Below, in pieces: positions 43,818-52,760 of a DNA stretch of 64,000 bases. The position numbers and the translations under genes are program-made. The stretch is from NCBI GenBank assembly GCA_905234285.1, contig CAJOHK010000006.1:19752-83751 (forward strand), read 5' to 3'. The DNA comes from an uncultured Bacteroidales bacterium (GTDB taxonomy: Bacteria; Bacteroidota; Bacteroidia; Bacteroidales; UBA932). How positions within the stretch are numbered: the first letter of the stretch is position 1; each line of letters begins with the position of its first letter. The notes beneath the pieces were generated by a model. The model was not told where the DNA came from, searched no databases, and saw nothing but the letters and a program-made list of their open reading frames with translations.

Positions 43818-45012
43818 CCTCTTGGGCGGTAATCCGAATAATGCGCCGGGTTGTTTTGGTCACCCGAACGCTGTGGTCAATGCAGTAGGGAATTACGGCC
43901 AGCACATGATGCGGGTCGGCGGCGCTTTTCAGGAGCGGCACAAAGGGCTTTTCATCGGCCGGGATATGATGGTCTGTGAACCAGTCCTGCATCTTCTTTT
44001 TGCCCGGTGCCCCCAGCGGCCGAATCCAGTCGCCGCTTTCCCACTGGCCGAAAACTGCTTTCTGTAGATGGGGGGCGCCATGAGCGAGGAGGGCTTCCAG
44101 GACGGTGGGCTCAAGTTTATCGGCATCCAGGATGAGCACACCAACCGGTTGCTTCAACGGCTGGCTACCGTCCCAGGGCTCCTGGACCAGGTCCACATCG
44201 TCTTTGGACCAGGTCCATGCCTTTTTTGGCCCAGGTCCGATTTTGCCCCCTGGACCAGGTCCAACGATACTGCATTCTAGGCCACTCTTTGCCATACTTG
44301 TTGGACTAAGTCCAGCACCAGAAAGTGGACTAGGTCCAAAAAGTTGCCGGACCTGGTCCAAGGGGGCCGGAACTTCATCGGCAAACCGCTCCATATCCCG
44401 GTTCAACACCTCCACAAAGCGGGGGTTGATTTCCCGGAAAACGGGGAATACCAGGTTGCGGATTTTGTTGCGTTTGTAGTCGTTTTGGGCATTGGTGGCG
44501 TCTTCCCGCCAGGCGAGGCCCTGCTCATGGGCGTAGGTCTCAATCTCGGCGCGGGTCAGGCCCAGCAGAGGCCGAAGCAGGGGGATGTCCCCGAAGTCGG
44601 GGTCCGGGATAAAGCCGGAGGAATGCATGCCCGTGATGCCGCGCAGGCCGGTGCCCCGCAGCAGATTCAGGATGAGCGTCTCGGCGTTGTCGTTGGCATT
44701 ATGGGCCACTGCTACAGCGGAGTAGCCAAACTCCCGGCACAGTTCCCCGAACCAGTGGTAGCGCAGCCGCCGGGCCGACATTTCGATGGAAATGCCCTCG
44801 GAGGCTGCATAGGCAGCGGTGTCAAAGCGCATGACGTGACAAACAACACCGGCATCAACGGCCCAGGCCCGAACAAACTGCTCATCGGCATCGGAGTCGG
44901 CGCCCCTCAGGCCGAAGTTGCAGTGCGCAATGGCAAAAGGTTCGCCGGAGAGACGAACCTTCTGAGCCAGGCACATGGAGTCTATGCCTCCGCTGACGGC
45001 CAGGAGCAACAT
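43798..45012 (-). CDS. tilS: tRNA(Ile)-lysidine synthase with a palindrome-rich insert
   Basis: TilS converts C34 of tRNA-Ile(CAU) to lysidine. The PP-loop SGGIDS is at residues 7-12; the upstream in-frame TAA leaves no room for the usual 15-20 extra N-terminal residues. AHCNFGLRGADSDADEQFVR and HNANDNAETLILNLLRGTGLRGITGM are conserved. Residues about 215-277 are a non-conserved Gly/Pro/Trp/Ser stretch encoded by seven copies of a 13-bp palindrome. The C-terminal domain (GDWIRPLGAPGKKKMQDWF) is intact. It ends the proS-DUF3078-tilS operon and its stop lies in element 7. Confidence 0.93.
   Translation of the reverse strand: MLLLAVSGGIDSMCLAQKVRLSGEPFAIAHCNFGLRGADSDADEQFVRAWAVDAGVVCHVMRFDTAAYAASEGISIEMSARRLRYHWFGELCREFGYSAVAVAHNANDNAETLILNLLRGTGLRGITGMHSSGFIPDPDFGDIPLLRPLLGLTRAEIETYAHEQGLAWREDATNAQNDYKRNKIRNLVFPVFREINPRFVEVLNRDMERFADEVPAPLDQVRQLFGPSPLSGAGLSPTSMAKSGLECSIVGPGPGGKIGPGPKKAWTWSKDDVDLVQEPWDGSQPLKQPVGVLILDADKLEPTVLEALLAHGAPHLQKAVFGQWESGDWIRPLGAPGKKKMQDWFTDHHIPADEKPFVPLLKSAADPHHVLAVIPYCIDHSVRVTKTTRRIIRITAQEASNVND
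44183..44370. repeat. Seven 13-bp palindromes (TGGACCAGGTCCA type) within tilS
   Basis: Copies begin at 44183, 44205, 44227, 44251, 44302, 44336 and 44358; spacings are 22, 22, 24, 51, 34 and 22. Copies 1, 2 and 4 are identical. The rest vary (TGGCCCAGGTCCG, TGGACTAAGTCCA, TGGACTAGGTCCA, CGGACCTGGTCCA) but mostly keep arm symmetry. They fall in different reading phases, so the DNA motif, not the peptide, is what repeats. Confidence 0.92.
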
Positions 45013-45018
45013 GGGCGT

Positions 45019-46092
45019 TTAATGCTTCGCCGACAGGGTGTAGGTGAAGCCGAACTCCAGGAACTCCTTAAACTGAACACCCTTTGAGTCCACGACACCG
45101 TCTTTGTCGCTGTCCCGTACAATTACCAGAGGGTCATAGATGAGGTTGGTGGACAGGGTGAGGGCAAAGAACTTGGCCAGCTTCCAGAACACCTTGTTGT
45201 CCCAGGTGAGACGGGGCTCCACTTTGGGAGTAAGGTAGTTGTAGAAAGCGGTGAACTGCGTGGTGTAGGAGAATTTGTCGTTGATGACCCAGCCCATGTC
45301 CACTTTGAGCTGGGCACCGAATTCCATGCGGGCCTTCTTGAACTGGTCGTAGGCCTGGGCGGTATGGGCTTCTTTGCGGTCTGTGTATTCACTGTCTTTG
45401 ACCAGATCCATACCATAGGTGTAACGTAGCTCGGGGATGGTTACGAATACGGCACCACCGGCGAGGGGCGCCACATTGACCGAAATCCAGGGAGCCGGCG
45501 TCCACAGTGCACCCAAACCGATATTAAGGTATGCGGGTGCGAAGAAGCCAGACTTGAGTTCCCGGGCGGCCAGCCAGTCGGCCCGGCTGGGCTCTATCAC
45601 GTTGCCGTCGTCATCCTTTGACGTGGCGGGCGTCTTGTAGTCGTAGTTGTTGCCGAACTGGGTTTTGAAGTCCAGGGTGGCAGAATAAGCCAGATGCTTC
45701 ACCGGCGTCTCATAGCCCCACTTGGACTCGAAGTAGATGCGGTCCTTGTTCTTTTGAGCGATGGGCTTGTCGGCCGAATACATGAAGCCGTAATCCAGCT
45801 GCAGACGGTTGTTCCAAATCATTTTGCCGCGGGCAAAGTTGACGTTGCCGTCCAGGTTGCCGGCCAGCGAAACGCTGTTGTAACCGCCGGCGGCCCACTG
45901 CGACAGATAGGTTTGGCCGAAGTTGATATTGGTGAGCAGGGTGGAATTCCAGTACTTGGGCTTTTCCACTTTCACGGGGACATCCTCGGCGGCGCTGAGG
46001 GCGGCGGCTGCCTCTGCGGCGGCCTCCTGGGTATTCTGCGCCTGTGCCAGCACAGCGGCGAACAGGGCGATAACAGTAAACAGTCTCTTCAT
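45019..46092 (-). CDS. DUF3078 outer-membrane-associated protein
   Basis: This 357-residue protein has a signal peptide (MKRLFTVIALFAAVLAQAQ). The mature part is made of amphipathic beta strands (YWNSTLLTNINFGQTYLSQWAAGGYNSVSLAG, MIWNNRLQLDYGFMYS), the DUF3078 pattern. It is probably a small outer-membrane barrel of unknown function, though it ends in KH and lacks a terminal aromatic. It is 3 nt downstream of proS and 6 nt upstream of tilS. Confidence 0.87.
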   Translation of the reverse strand: MKRLFTVIALFAAVLAQAQNTQEAAAEAAAALSAAEDVPVKVEKPKYWNSTLLTNINFGQTYLSQWAAGGYNSVSLAGNLDGNVNFARGKMIWNNRLQLDYGFMYSADKPIAQKNKDRIYFESKWGYETPVKHLAYSATLDFKTQFGNNYDYKTPATSKDDDGNVIEPSRADWLAARELKSGFFAPAYLNIGLGALWTPAPWISVNVAPLAGGAVFVTIPELRYTYGMDLVKDSEYTDRKEAHTAQAYDQFKKARMEFGAQLKVDMGWVINDKFSYTTQFTAFYNYLTPKVEPRLTWDNKVFWKLAKFFALTLSTNLIYDPLVIVRDSDKDGVVDSKGVQFKEFLEFGFTYTLSAKH

Positions 46093-46095
46093 ATT

Positions 46096-47574
46096 CTAAT
46101 AGGATCTTGCAAACAATACTCTCTGATGGGAAGGCTTGCCGGTGTAGATGCACTTGCCTTCTTCCATGCATACGGCGCTGTCCACGGGGATGCAGCGGAT
46201 GGTTGCCTTGGTCTCTTCCTGGATGCGGGCCTCGGTCTCGGCCGTGCCGTCCCAGTGGCAGAGCAGGAAGCCGCCCTTCTCGATTTCTTCCTTGAATTCC
46301 TCCCAGGTGTCTACTTTGCGGATGGAGGCGTCGCGGAAGGCCAGTGCCTTGTTGTAAATGTTCTGCTGAATATCCTCCAGCAGGCCGATGATGCGGTCCT
46401 CCAGGCCTTCCAGGGGCTCGGAGATCTTTTCCAGGGTATCGCGGCGGGCCACCTCCACGGTGCCGGCGGCGATGTCGCGGGGGCCCATGGCCAGGCGCAC
46501 GGGAACGCCCTTGAGCTCCCACTCGGCAAACTTGAAGCCGGGACGCAGGGTGTCGCGGTCATCTACCTCTACGCTGTGACCCTTGGCCTCCAGTGCCTTC
46601 TTGAGCTCATACATCTTGTCCAGTACGGCGTTATGCTCTTCCTCGGTTTTGTAGATGGGAACCATGACCACCTGGATGGGGGCCAGGGCAGGGGGGAGTA
46701 CCAGGCCGTTGTCGTCTCCGTGGGCCATGATGAGGGCGCCCATGAGGCGGGTACTCACGCCCCAGGAAGTGGCCCACACATAGTCCTGCTTGCCTTCTTT
46801 ATTGGTAAAGGTAACGTCGAAGCTCTTGGCAAAATTCTGGCCCAGGAAGTGACTGGTGCCGGCCTGCAGAGCCTTGCCGTCCTGCATCATGGCCTCGATG
46901 GTCATGGTATCCAGGGCGCCGGCAAAACGCTCGCCGGGGCTCTTGTGGCCCACCACCACGGGCAGGGCCATGATCTCGCGGGCGAACTTGGCGTATACGT
47001 TCACCATCTGCGTCTTTTCGGCCTCGGCTTCCTCGGCGGTGGCGTGGGCGGTATGGCCTTCCTGCCACAGGAATTCGGCCGTGCGAAGGAACAGGCGGGT
47101 GCGCATTTCCCAGCGCACTACATTGCACCACTGGTTGCACAGGATGGGGAGGTCCCGCCAACTGTGCACCCAATTCTTATAGGTATTCCAGATGATGGTT
47201 TCAGAGGTGGGACGCACAATGAGTTCCTCCTCCAGCTTGGCCTCCGGATCTACTACAATTCCGTTGCCGTTGGGGTCGTTCATGAGCCGATGGTGGGTGA
47301 CCACGGCGCACTCCTTGGCGAAGCCGGCCACATGCTCGGCCTCGCGGCTGAAGAAACTCTTGGGGATGAACAGCGGGAAATAGGCGTTCTTGACGCCGGT
47401 TTCCTTGAACATGCCGTCCAGGATATGCTGCATTTTCTCCCAAATGGCGTAGCCGTAGGGCTTGATGACCATGCAGCCGCGTACGGCAGACTGCTCGGCC
47501 AGGTCGGCCTTTACTACCAGGTCATTGTACCACTGGGAATAGTTCTCTGAGCGTTTTGTTACCTCTTTTGCCAT
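46096..47574 (-). CDS. proS: Prolyl-tRNA synthetase (archaeal/eukaryotic type)
   Basis: The protein is a 492-residue class II synthetase. Motif 2 is [21 protein letters not shown] and motif 3 lies around [19 protein letters not shown], followed by an anticodon-binding domain and the C-terminal zinc-like domain ending in RSY. The short form without the bacterial editing insert is the archaeal-type ProRS used by Bacteroidota. A -7 box may lie at 47681-47688, about 107 nt upstream. Confidence 0.96.
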   Translation of the reverse strand: MAKEVTKRSENYSQWYNDLVVKADLAEQSAVRGCMVIKPYGYAIWEKMQHILDGMFKETGVKNAYFPLFIPKSFFSREAEHVAGFAKECAVVTHHRLMNDPNGNGIVVDPEAKLEEELIVRPTSETIIWNTYKNWVHSWRDLPILCNQWCNVVRWEMRTRLFLRTAEFLWQEGHTAHATAEEAEAEKTQMVNVYAKFAREIMALPVVVGHKSPGERFAGALDTMTIEAMMQDGKALQAGTSHFLGQNFAKSFDVTFTNKEGKQDYVWATSWGVSTRLMGALIMAHGDDNGLVLPPALAPIQVVMVPIYKTEEEHNAVLDKMYELKKALEAKGHSVEVDDRDTLRPGFKFAEWELKGVPVRLAMGPRDIAAGTVEVARRDTLEKISEPLEGLEDRIIGLLEDIQQNIYNKALAFRDASIRKVDTWEEFKEEIEKGGFLLCHWDGTAETEARIQEETKATIRCIPVDSAVCMEEGKCIYTGKPSHQRVLFARSY

Positions 47575-47680
47575 AATATTCTTGAAAATTTCCTATATTG
47601 TTTCATGTATTGCAAGCCTGAGACGGGCTAAGGGTATAAAATTTGCATGTTAAAACCCCACAGGCCGGCATTTTCCGGCA

Positions 47681-47688
47681 CAAAGATA
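47681..47688 (-). promoter_or_regulatory. Possible -7 promoter box (TATCTTTG) of proS
   Basis: TATCTTTG on the minus strand would give a leader of about 100 nt for proS, containing a short hairpin GCCGG-CATTTT-CCGGC (about 47664-47680 region). No -33 TTG is seen, so the call is moderate. Confidence 0.5.
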
Positions 47689-47705
47689 CTTATTTTTATT
47701 GGATT

Positions 47706-47713
47706 AAAGGAGG
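47706..47713 (+). promoter_or_regulatory. Strong Shine-Dalgarno-like sequence (AAGGAGGT)
   Basis: AAGGAGGT ends 8 nt before the ATG at 47722, the textbook position. The other starts I examined in the window lack such a site, as expected for Bacteroidota, so it also decides the start codon of this gene. Confidence 0.7.
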
Positions 47714-47721
47714 TACTAACC

Positions 47722-48945
47722 ATGAAAAAGAGATTCTTGGCATACGCATCCGCTGCATTTGCCACCCTTTCTTGTGCGTCTATGGGCGGGCTTCAGACCC
47801 AGACCTTTGACGATGGTATCTATTCGCGTCCCCTTGCGGTCACTTCGGAGACTGTTTCCCAGGAAGACATTGACAATTTGCTGGAGGCCAGCAAGTCTTC
47901 CCGTTCCTATGTCCTTAACAGCCAGGATTCTGTGGTGACCCCAGCCCCGGAAAAAATTCAACTGAATACCCAAACCATCACCGTTATAGAGAGCCCATAT
48001 ACCTGGGACTACTATAACTATTACAGTTTCTACACCCCATGGTATTTCCGCAACCCTTATTACTGGGGGCACCGCTACATCTATTACTGGGACCCGTGGT
48101 ATGACGATTACTGGTTCTGGTACGGCCGTCCGTATGCCTATCATTATGGTTACGGTTATCCCTGGTACTACTCGCCCTATTCATACGGGTGGTACGGATA
48201 CCCTTATTACTACGGAGGATACTACGGCTATTATGGACCCCATTACGGATACCACCATCGTGGGTGGTACTACGGCGGGGGAGGCCGTCGGGTAGACGTG
48301 TCGGCTCACCGGGCTGTGACCCGGGCCCGCCGCAATGAACTCTCGGCCCGCGGCGGCGCCGCCAGGGGTTCCGGCATGTCGGTCAGGGCCGCCACCGCCC
48401 GCAGAAGTAGCATAAGCGGCCGCACCACTACAAGCAGTCGCTCCACTGTCAGCCGATCCACCGTCAGCCGCTCTACTGTGAACCGCTCCACGGCCACCCG
48501 TGCTGCTGCAGCCAGTCGTGCCACAGGAGCCAGCCGTTCTGCGGCCAGTGCAGTGGCCCGCAGCAGTTCTTCGCGCGCCAGCTCTGCCGTTTCCCGTAGC
48601 GTGAGTTCCGGCAGTTCGCGTTCCTCCGGCGCCACTACCTATCGCAGTTCCGGCAGCGCCACCCGCTCATCGGGCAACTCTACCCGTTCCTCCGGCAGCA
48701 GCTCCAGCTATAGAAGTTCCGGCAGTGGCTCCAACTACAGAAGTTCCGGTAGCAGCTCCAGCTACCGGAACTCCGGCAGCAGTTCACGTTCCTCCAGCGG
48801 CTCCTCAAGCTACCGCTCTTCCTCCAGCAGTTCCTATTTCGGCAGCCGTTCCTATGGCGGCAGCAGCTACTCGGGCGGCAGTTCCCGTTCGTCCGGCAGC
48901 TCTTCTTCGGGCGGTTCCCGTTCCTCCGGCGGCGGACGCCGATAA
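47722..48945 (+). CDS. Low-complexity lipoprotein: Tyr/Trp/Gly-rich then Ser/Arg-rich
   Basis: The protein has about 407 residues. The start at 47722 gives a lipoprotein signal MKKRFLAYASAAFATLSCASM with Cys18; the frame also extends to 47647 but has no signal there. After a 75-residue linker comes an aromatic block (about residues 90-195, repeated YY, WY and GYY), then about 190 residues of Ser, Arg, Gly and Thr (repeats such as SSGSSSSYRSSG). Such sequences are disordered or adhesive surface proteins; no known domain is seen. Function is unknown. Confidence 0.78.
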   Translation: MKKRFLAYASAAFATLSCASMGGLQTQTFDDGIYSRPLAVTSETVSQEDIDNLLEASKSSRSYVLNSQDSVVTPAPEKIQLNTQTITVIESPYTWDYYNYYSFYTPWYFRNPYYWGHRYIYYWDPWYDDYWFWYGRPYAYHYGYGYPWYYSPYSYGWYGYPYYYGGYYGYYGPHYGYHHRGWYYGGGGRRVDVSAHRAVTRARRNELSARGGAARGSGMSVRAATARRSSISGRTTTSSRSTVSRSTVSRSTVNRSTATRAAAASRATGASRSAASAVARSSSSRASSAVSRSVSSGSSRSSGATTYRSSGSATRSSGNSTRSSGSSSSYRSSGSGSNYRSSGSSSSYRNSGSSSRSSSGSSSYRSSSSSSYFGSRSYGGSSYSGGSSRSSGSSSSGGSRSSGGGRR

Positions 48946-48963
48946 GACCCCAAAAGCACAGTT

Positions 48964-50670
48964 ATGAAAAAGATCATACTTTCCATCCTCTGCGGTGCCC
49001 TGGCACTGCAGGCATCGGCACAAACGTGGCAGGATGCCCTGTTTTTCTCGGAGAATAATTATGGCGGTACGGCCCGCAGCGTGGGTCTGGGCAATGCCAT
49101 GACTGCCCTGGGCGGGGACCCCGGTTCCCTTACCTTCAACCCTGCCGGCTCGGCCGTGTCGTCCTATTCCCAGGTGGTGTTCACCTCCGGGCTTTCCATC
49201 TCCTCGGCCAAAACCCAGGGCATTTCCGAGGCAGCCGGTAAACTGCCAGTAGGTCTGGGAGACAAAGTGTCCACCGGCTATACCCGCTTCAAAGTTCCCA
49301 ACGGCGGTATCATCCTCTATTTTCCTTCCGGTAACCGGCATGGGTATCAGGGCTCCAGCATGGGCATTATGTTCAATTCTACGGCCGATTACACCAGCCG
49401 TCTCAATGCTGCCGGCGTGAACCAGGACAATTCCTTCTCCGGTTCGCTGGCGTCCTCGGCCCGCGGCTTCGATCCCAAGGTGCTGGGCCAGGAAGACTGG
49501 TTCTATGACGGGAACGACCCCGCCCGCCTGCCGGCCTATGCCGATATGGCAGGTTATCGCGGCGGCATGTTTGACGCCGTGCTGGACGACGACGGCAAAT
49601 TTACCGGAGACTATGCGGCAGTCACCGATGCCCTGGGCAGCACAAAACCCGGCCTGGCGGCGCCTATCTATCAGAAGTACGGGCAGCAGACCAAGGGCTT
49701 CAAGTCCGACATCCTGTTCAACTATGCCATGAACTGGGACGACAAGTTCTATGTGGGGGCCAACATTGGCATTACCGTCCTGAGCTATGGCATAAACGAG
49801 TACTGGTACGAGGAGCCCGACGATCCTGCCGAATTCCAGAAACATGACATTAAATACGAAGACGGTACCATTGCTCACTTCCAGTCGCTGGAAATGAAAC
49901 ACAGCCTCGGCCTCAAGGGAACCGGTGCCTATTTCAAGCTGGGTGCCCTCTGGCGCCCCGCGGGCGGTCTGCGTCTGGGGGCCGCCATCCAAACGCCTAC
50001 CCTCATCAACCTCAAGGAAACTTACGCCTACTCGGCCGAAACCCAGCTCTCGGGGCGTTATCTGAGTCCCACCAAAACGCCCGAATTTGAATGGGTCTAT
50101 GCGCTGTGGTCGCCCTTCCGCGTCAATGCCGGCATCGCTTACACCATAGGCCAGGTGGCCGCCCTCAGCTTCGATTACGAGCTCAGCCATTATGGCACGG
50201 CCAGCTTCCGCAGCCGCTCCGACGATGCCTATTCCGTGGGTAGTTTTGGCGGCGTGAACCGCGATATCCACGATGCCCTGGGCGCCGGCCAGATTTTCCG
50301 TGCCGGTGTGGAAGTCAAGCCCGTTCCTTTCCTGGCTTTCCGTGCCGGTTACAATTATATCACTTCGCCTCAGCGGGCGTATTTTAAAGGAGATAAGGCA
50401 GTGACGTTTTCCTTCCAGGAGCGCGCATCCAGGGCACAGCATCAGGTGTCCCTGGGCGCCGGCCTTTCCTTGGGCGCTTTTTACGCCGATTTGGCCGCCC
50501 GCCTGCGCCTGGTCCCCACCGACTACCTTATCCCTTACAACTACATGACCTATCAGACCACGGACAAGGAGTTTTATCGTAAGGTGGTAGACCTGGATGT
50601 GGTAACCCCGCAAATCAAGACAGACTGGACCTATGTCAATGTCCTGTTAACGCTGGGTTTGCGTTTCTAA
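48964..50670 (+). CDS. OmpP1/FadL-like outer membrane protein
   Basis: This 568-residue protein has a signal peptide (MKKIILSILCGALALQASAQ). Its mature N-terminus ARSVGLGNAMTALGGDPGSLTFNPAG is the typical start of the OmpP1/FadL/TodX family, whose barrel transports hydrophobic compounds. It ends in LTLGLRF, the terminal Phe used for barrel assembly. A role in uptake of long-chain lipids is inferred. It follows the Ser/Arg-rich lipoprotein by 18 nt and may share its transcript. Confidence 0.88.
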   Translation: MKKIILSILCGALALQASAQTWQDALFFSENNYGGTARSVGLGNAMTALGGDPGSLTFNPAGSAVSSYSQVVFTSGLSISSAKTQGISEAAGKLPVGLGDKVSTGYTRFKVPNGGIILYFPSGNRHGYQGSSMGIMFNSTADYTSRLNAAGVNQDNSFSGSLASSARGFDPKVLGQEDWFYDGNDPARLPAYADMAGYRGGMFDAVLDDDGKFTGDYAAVTDALGSTKPGLAAPIYQKYGQQTKGFKSDILFNYAMNWDDKFYVGANIGITVLSYGINEYWYEEPDDPAEFQKHDIKYEDGTIAHFQSLEMKHSLGLKGTGAYFKLGALWRPAGGLRLGAAIQTPTLINLKETYAYSAETQLSGRYLSPTKTPEFEWVYALWSPFRVNAGIAYTIGQVAALSFDYELSHYGTASFRSRSDDAYSVGSFGGVNRDIHDALGAGQIFRAGVEVKPVPFLAFRAGYNYITSPQRAYFKGDKAVTFSFQERASRAQHQVSLGAGLSLGAFYADLAARLRLVPTDYLIPYNYMTYQTTDKEFYRKVVDLDVVTPQIKTDWTYVNVLLTLGLRF

Positions 50671-50671
50671 T

Positions 50672-50712
50672 CTGCCATTTTGTCAGCAAAAGCGGGCTGG
50701 CACGATGTTCGA
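50672..50712 (+). promoter_or_regulatory. Heat-shock-like upstream module of dnaK
   Basis: CTGCCATTTTGTCAGC (50672-50687), an imperfect palindrome, is followed 26 nt from its start by TGGCACGATGTTCGA (50698-50712). The same pair at the same 26-nt distance precedes htpG. The second element resembles a sigma-54 -24/-12 promoter (TGGCAC ... TTGC) but has GA at the -12 position. No TAnnTTTG box is present. Confidence 0.7.
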
Positions 50713-50721
50713 TAAATGCAA

Positions 50722-50745
50722 GGCGTCGCTCGAAAGGGCGGCGCC
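50722..50745 (+). promoter_or_regulatory. dnaK leader hairpin with GAAA tetraloop
   Basis: GGCGTCGCTC pairs with GGGCGGCGCC across a GAAA tetraloop, a 10-bp stem with G-U pairs, about 65 nt before the dnaK ATG. It would lie at or near the 5' end of the mRNA if transcription starts downstream of the TGGCAC element. Confidence 0.65.
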
Positions 50746-50810
50746 AATTTCATTCTGAGCACAGCGAAGAAGATGGCGTAAAGTAGATAATAATTAAAAA
50801 ACAGAATATT

Positions 50811-52700
50811 ATGGGTAAAATTATTGGTATCGACCTGGGAACTACTAATTCCTGCGTCGCCGTGATGGAAGGCAACCAGCCCACCGTCATCATCAACAAT
50901 GAAGGACAGCGCACCACGCCGTCCGTAGTGGCCTTCACCGAGGGCGGTGAGCGCAAGATCGGCTCTCCTGCCAAGCGTCAGGCCATCACCAATCCTAACA
51001 ACACCGTGTTCTCCATCAAGCGTTTCATGGGCGAGACCTATGACCAGGTGACAACCGAGGTGAACCGCGTCCCCTACAAGGTGGTCCGTGGAGAGAACAA
51101 CACCCCTCGCGTAGATATCGGCGGCAAACTCTATACGCCGCAGGAAATCAGCGCCATGATTCTTCAGAAGATGAAGAAGACGGCCGAGGAATACCTCCGT
51201 CAGGAAGTCACTGAGGCCGTAATTACCGTCCCGGCCTACTTCTCGGACTCCCAGCGTCAGGCTACCAAGGAAGCCGGCCGCATTGCGGGTCTGGATGTAA
51301 AGCGTATCATCAACGAGCCCACCGCCGCTGCTCTGGCCTATGGCCTTGACAAAAAGGACAAGGACATGAAAGTGGCCGTGTACGACCTGGGCGGCGGTAC
51401 CTTCGATATCTCCATCCTCCAGCTGGGCGACGGTGTGTTCGAGGTACTGAGCACCAACGGCGATACCCACCTCGGCGGCGACGACTTCGACCAGGTTATC
51501 ATTGACTGGCTGGCCAGCGAGTTTGCCGCAGAGAACGGCGGCCTGGACCTCAAGAAGGACCCCATGGCCCTGCAGCGTCTGAAGGAAGCGGCCGAGAAAG
51601 CCAAGATCGAGCTTTCCAGCCAGACTTCTACGGAAATCAACCTTCCTTACATCATGCCCGTAGACGGCGTGCCCAAGCACCTGGCCAAAACCCTCACCCG
51701 CGCCAAGTTCGAGCAGCTCTCGGATGCCCTGTTCCAGCGCAGCATCGCCCCGTGCCGTCAGGCCCTCTCCGATGCCCATCTGAACCCCTCCGATATTGAC
51801 GAGGTCCTGCTGGTTGGCGGTTCTACCCGTATTCCTTACGTGCAGGAACTGGTGAAGAACTTCTTCGGCAAGGAGCCCAACAAGAGCGTGAACCCCGACG
51901 AAGTGGTTGCCATCGGCGCCTCCATCCAGGGCGGTGTGCTCGCCGGAGACGTCAAGGACGTGCTGCTGCTGGATGTTACCCCGCTTAGCCTCGGCATCGA
52001 AACCCTGGGCGGTGTCATGACCAAGCTCATCGAGTCCAACACCACCATCCCCGCCAAAAAGAGCCAGATCTTCTCTACCGCGGCCGACAACCAGCCCGGC
52101 GTAGAAATCCGCGTTCTGCAGGGCGAGCGCCCCATGGCCAAGGACAACAAGCAAATTGGCATCTTCCACCTGGACGGCATCGCTCCCGCACCCCGTGGCG
52201 TGCCCCAGATTGAGGTAACCTTTGATATCGATGCCAACGGTATCCTTAATGTGAGCGCCGTGGATAAGGCTACCGGCAAGGAACAGCACATCCGCATCGA
52301 GGCCTCCAGCGGCCTGTCCGACGCCGAAATCCAGCGCATGCGCGACGAAGCAAAGGCCAACGAAGCCGCCGACAAAGCCGAGAAAGAGCGCATCGACAAG
52401 ATTAACAACGCCGATGCCCTTACCTTCCAGGCCGAGAAGTTCCTCAAGGAGAATGGCGACAAAGTGCCCGCCGACGTCAAGAGCGAGGTAGAGAGCAACT
52501 GCAACCTCCTCAAGGAGGCCGTCAAGGCCCAGAACCTCTCCGACATAGACCGCTACTCCGAGGCCCTGAACAAAGCTTTCGAGAAGATGTACCAGGCCGG
52601 TCAGCAGGCCGGTGCCCAGGGTGGCCCTCAGGGTCCTTTCCAGGGCGGTCCCCAGGGACCTCAGCCTGGTCCGCAGGATCAAGGCCCGGACGAGCAATAA
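50811..52700 (+). CDS. dnaK: Chaperone protein DnaK (Hsp70)
   Basis: This 629-residue Hsp70 has an N-terminal ATPase domain ([39 protein letters not shown]), the linker [13 protein letters not shown], a substrate-binding domain and a helical lid ending in a Gly/Gln/Pro tail and DQGPDEQ. It folds and refolds cytosolic proteins with GrpE and a J protein, which are not in the window. Its start region shares 18 of 19 nt with that of htpG. A strong hairpin terminator follows. Confidence 0.98.
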   Translation: MGKIIGIDLGTTNSCVAVMEGNQPTVIINNEGQRTTPSVVAFTEGGERKIGSPAKRQAITNPNNTVFSIKRFMGETYDQVTTEVNRVPYKVVRGENNTPRVDIGGKLYTPQEISAMILQKMKKTAEEYLRQEVTEAVITVPAYFSDSQRQATKEAGRIAGLDVKRIINEPTAAALAYGLDKKDKDMKVAVYDLGGGTFDISILQLGDGVFEVLSTNGDTHLGGDDFDQVIIDWLASEFAAENGGLDLKKDPMALQRLKEAAEKAKIELSSQTSTEINLPYIMPVDGVPKHLAKTLTRAKFEQLSDALFQRSIAPCRQALSDAHLNPSDIDEVLLVGGSTRIPYVQELVKNFFGKEPNKSVNPDEVVAIGASIQGGVLAGDVKDVLLLDVTPLSLGIETLGGVMTKLIESNTTIPAKKSQIFSTAADNQPGVEIRVLQGERPMAKDNKQIGIFHLDGIAPAPRGVPQIEVTFDIDANGILNVSAVDKATGKEQHIRIEASSGLSDAEIQRMRDEAKANEAADKAEKERIDKINNADALTFQAEKFLKENGDKVPADVKSEVESNCNLLKEAVKAQNLSDIDRYSEALNKAFEKMYQAGQQAGAQGGPQGPFQGGPQGPQPGPQDQGPDEQ

Positions 52701-52722
52701 GCTCTTGATTCAACGAGAAGTG

Positions 52723-52756
52723 CAAAAGGTTGGCTCCAATTGGTGCCAACCTTTTG
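52723..52756. terminator. Bidirectional terminator between dnaK and the alpha/beta hydrolase
   Basis: CAAAAGGTTGGC (52723-52734) pairs with GCCAACCTTTTG (52745-52756), with CC/GG pairs inside the loop region. A-rich and T-rich flanks allow use on both strands. It lies between convergent genes and does not match the 97- or 107-108-nt repeat family. Confidence 0.85.
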
Positions 52757-52760
52757 TCTA

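Noticed and set aside
50667..52697. A 676-residue minus-strand open frame opposite dnaK
   Set aside because: Long antisense frames are common opposite dnaK genes; no family similarity is visible and dnaK is certain.
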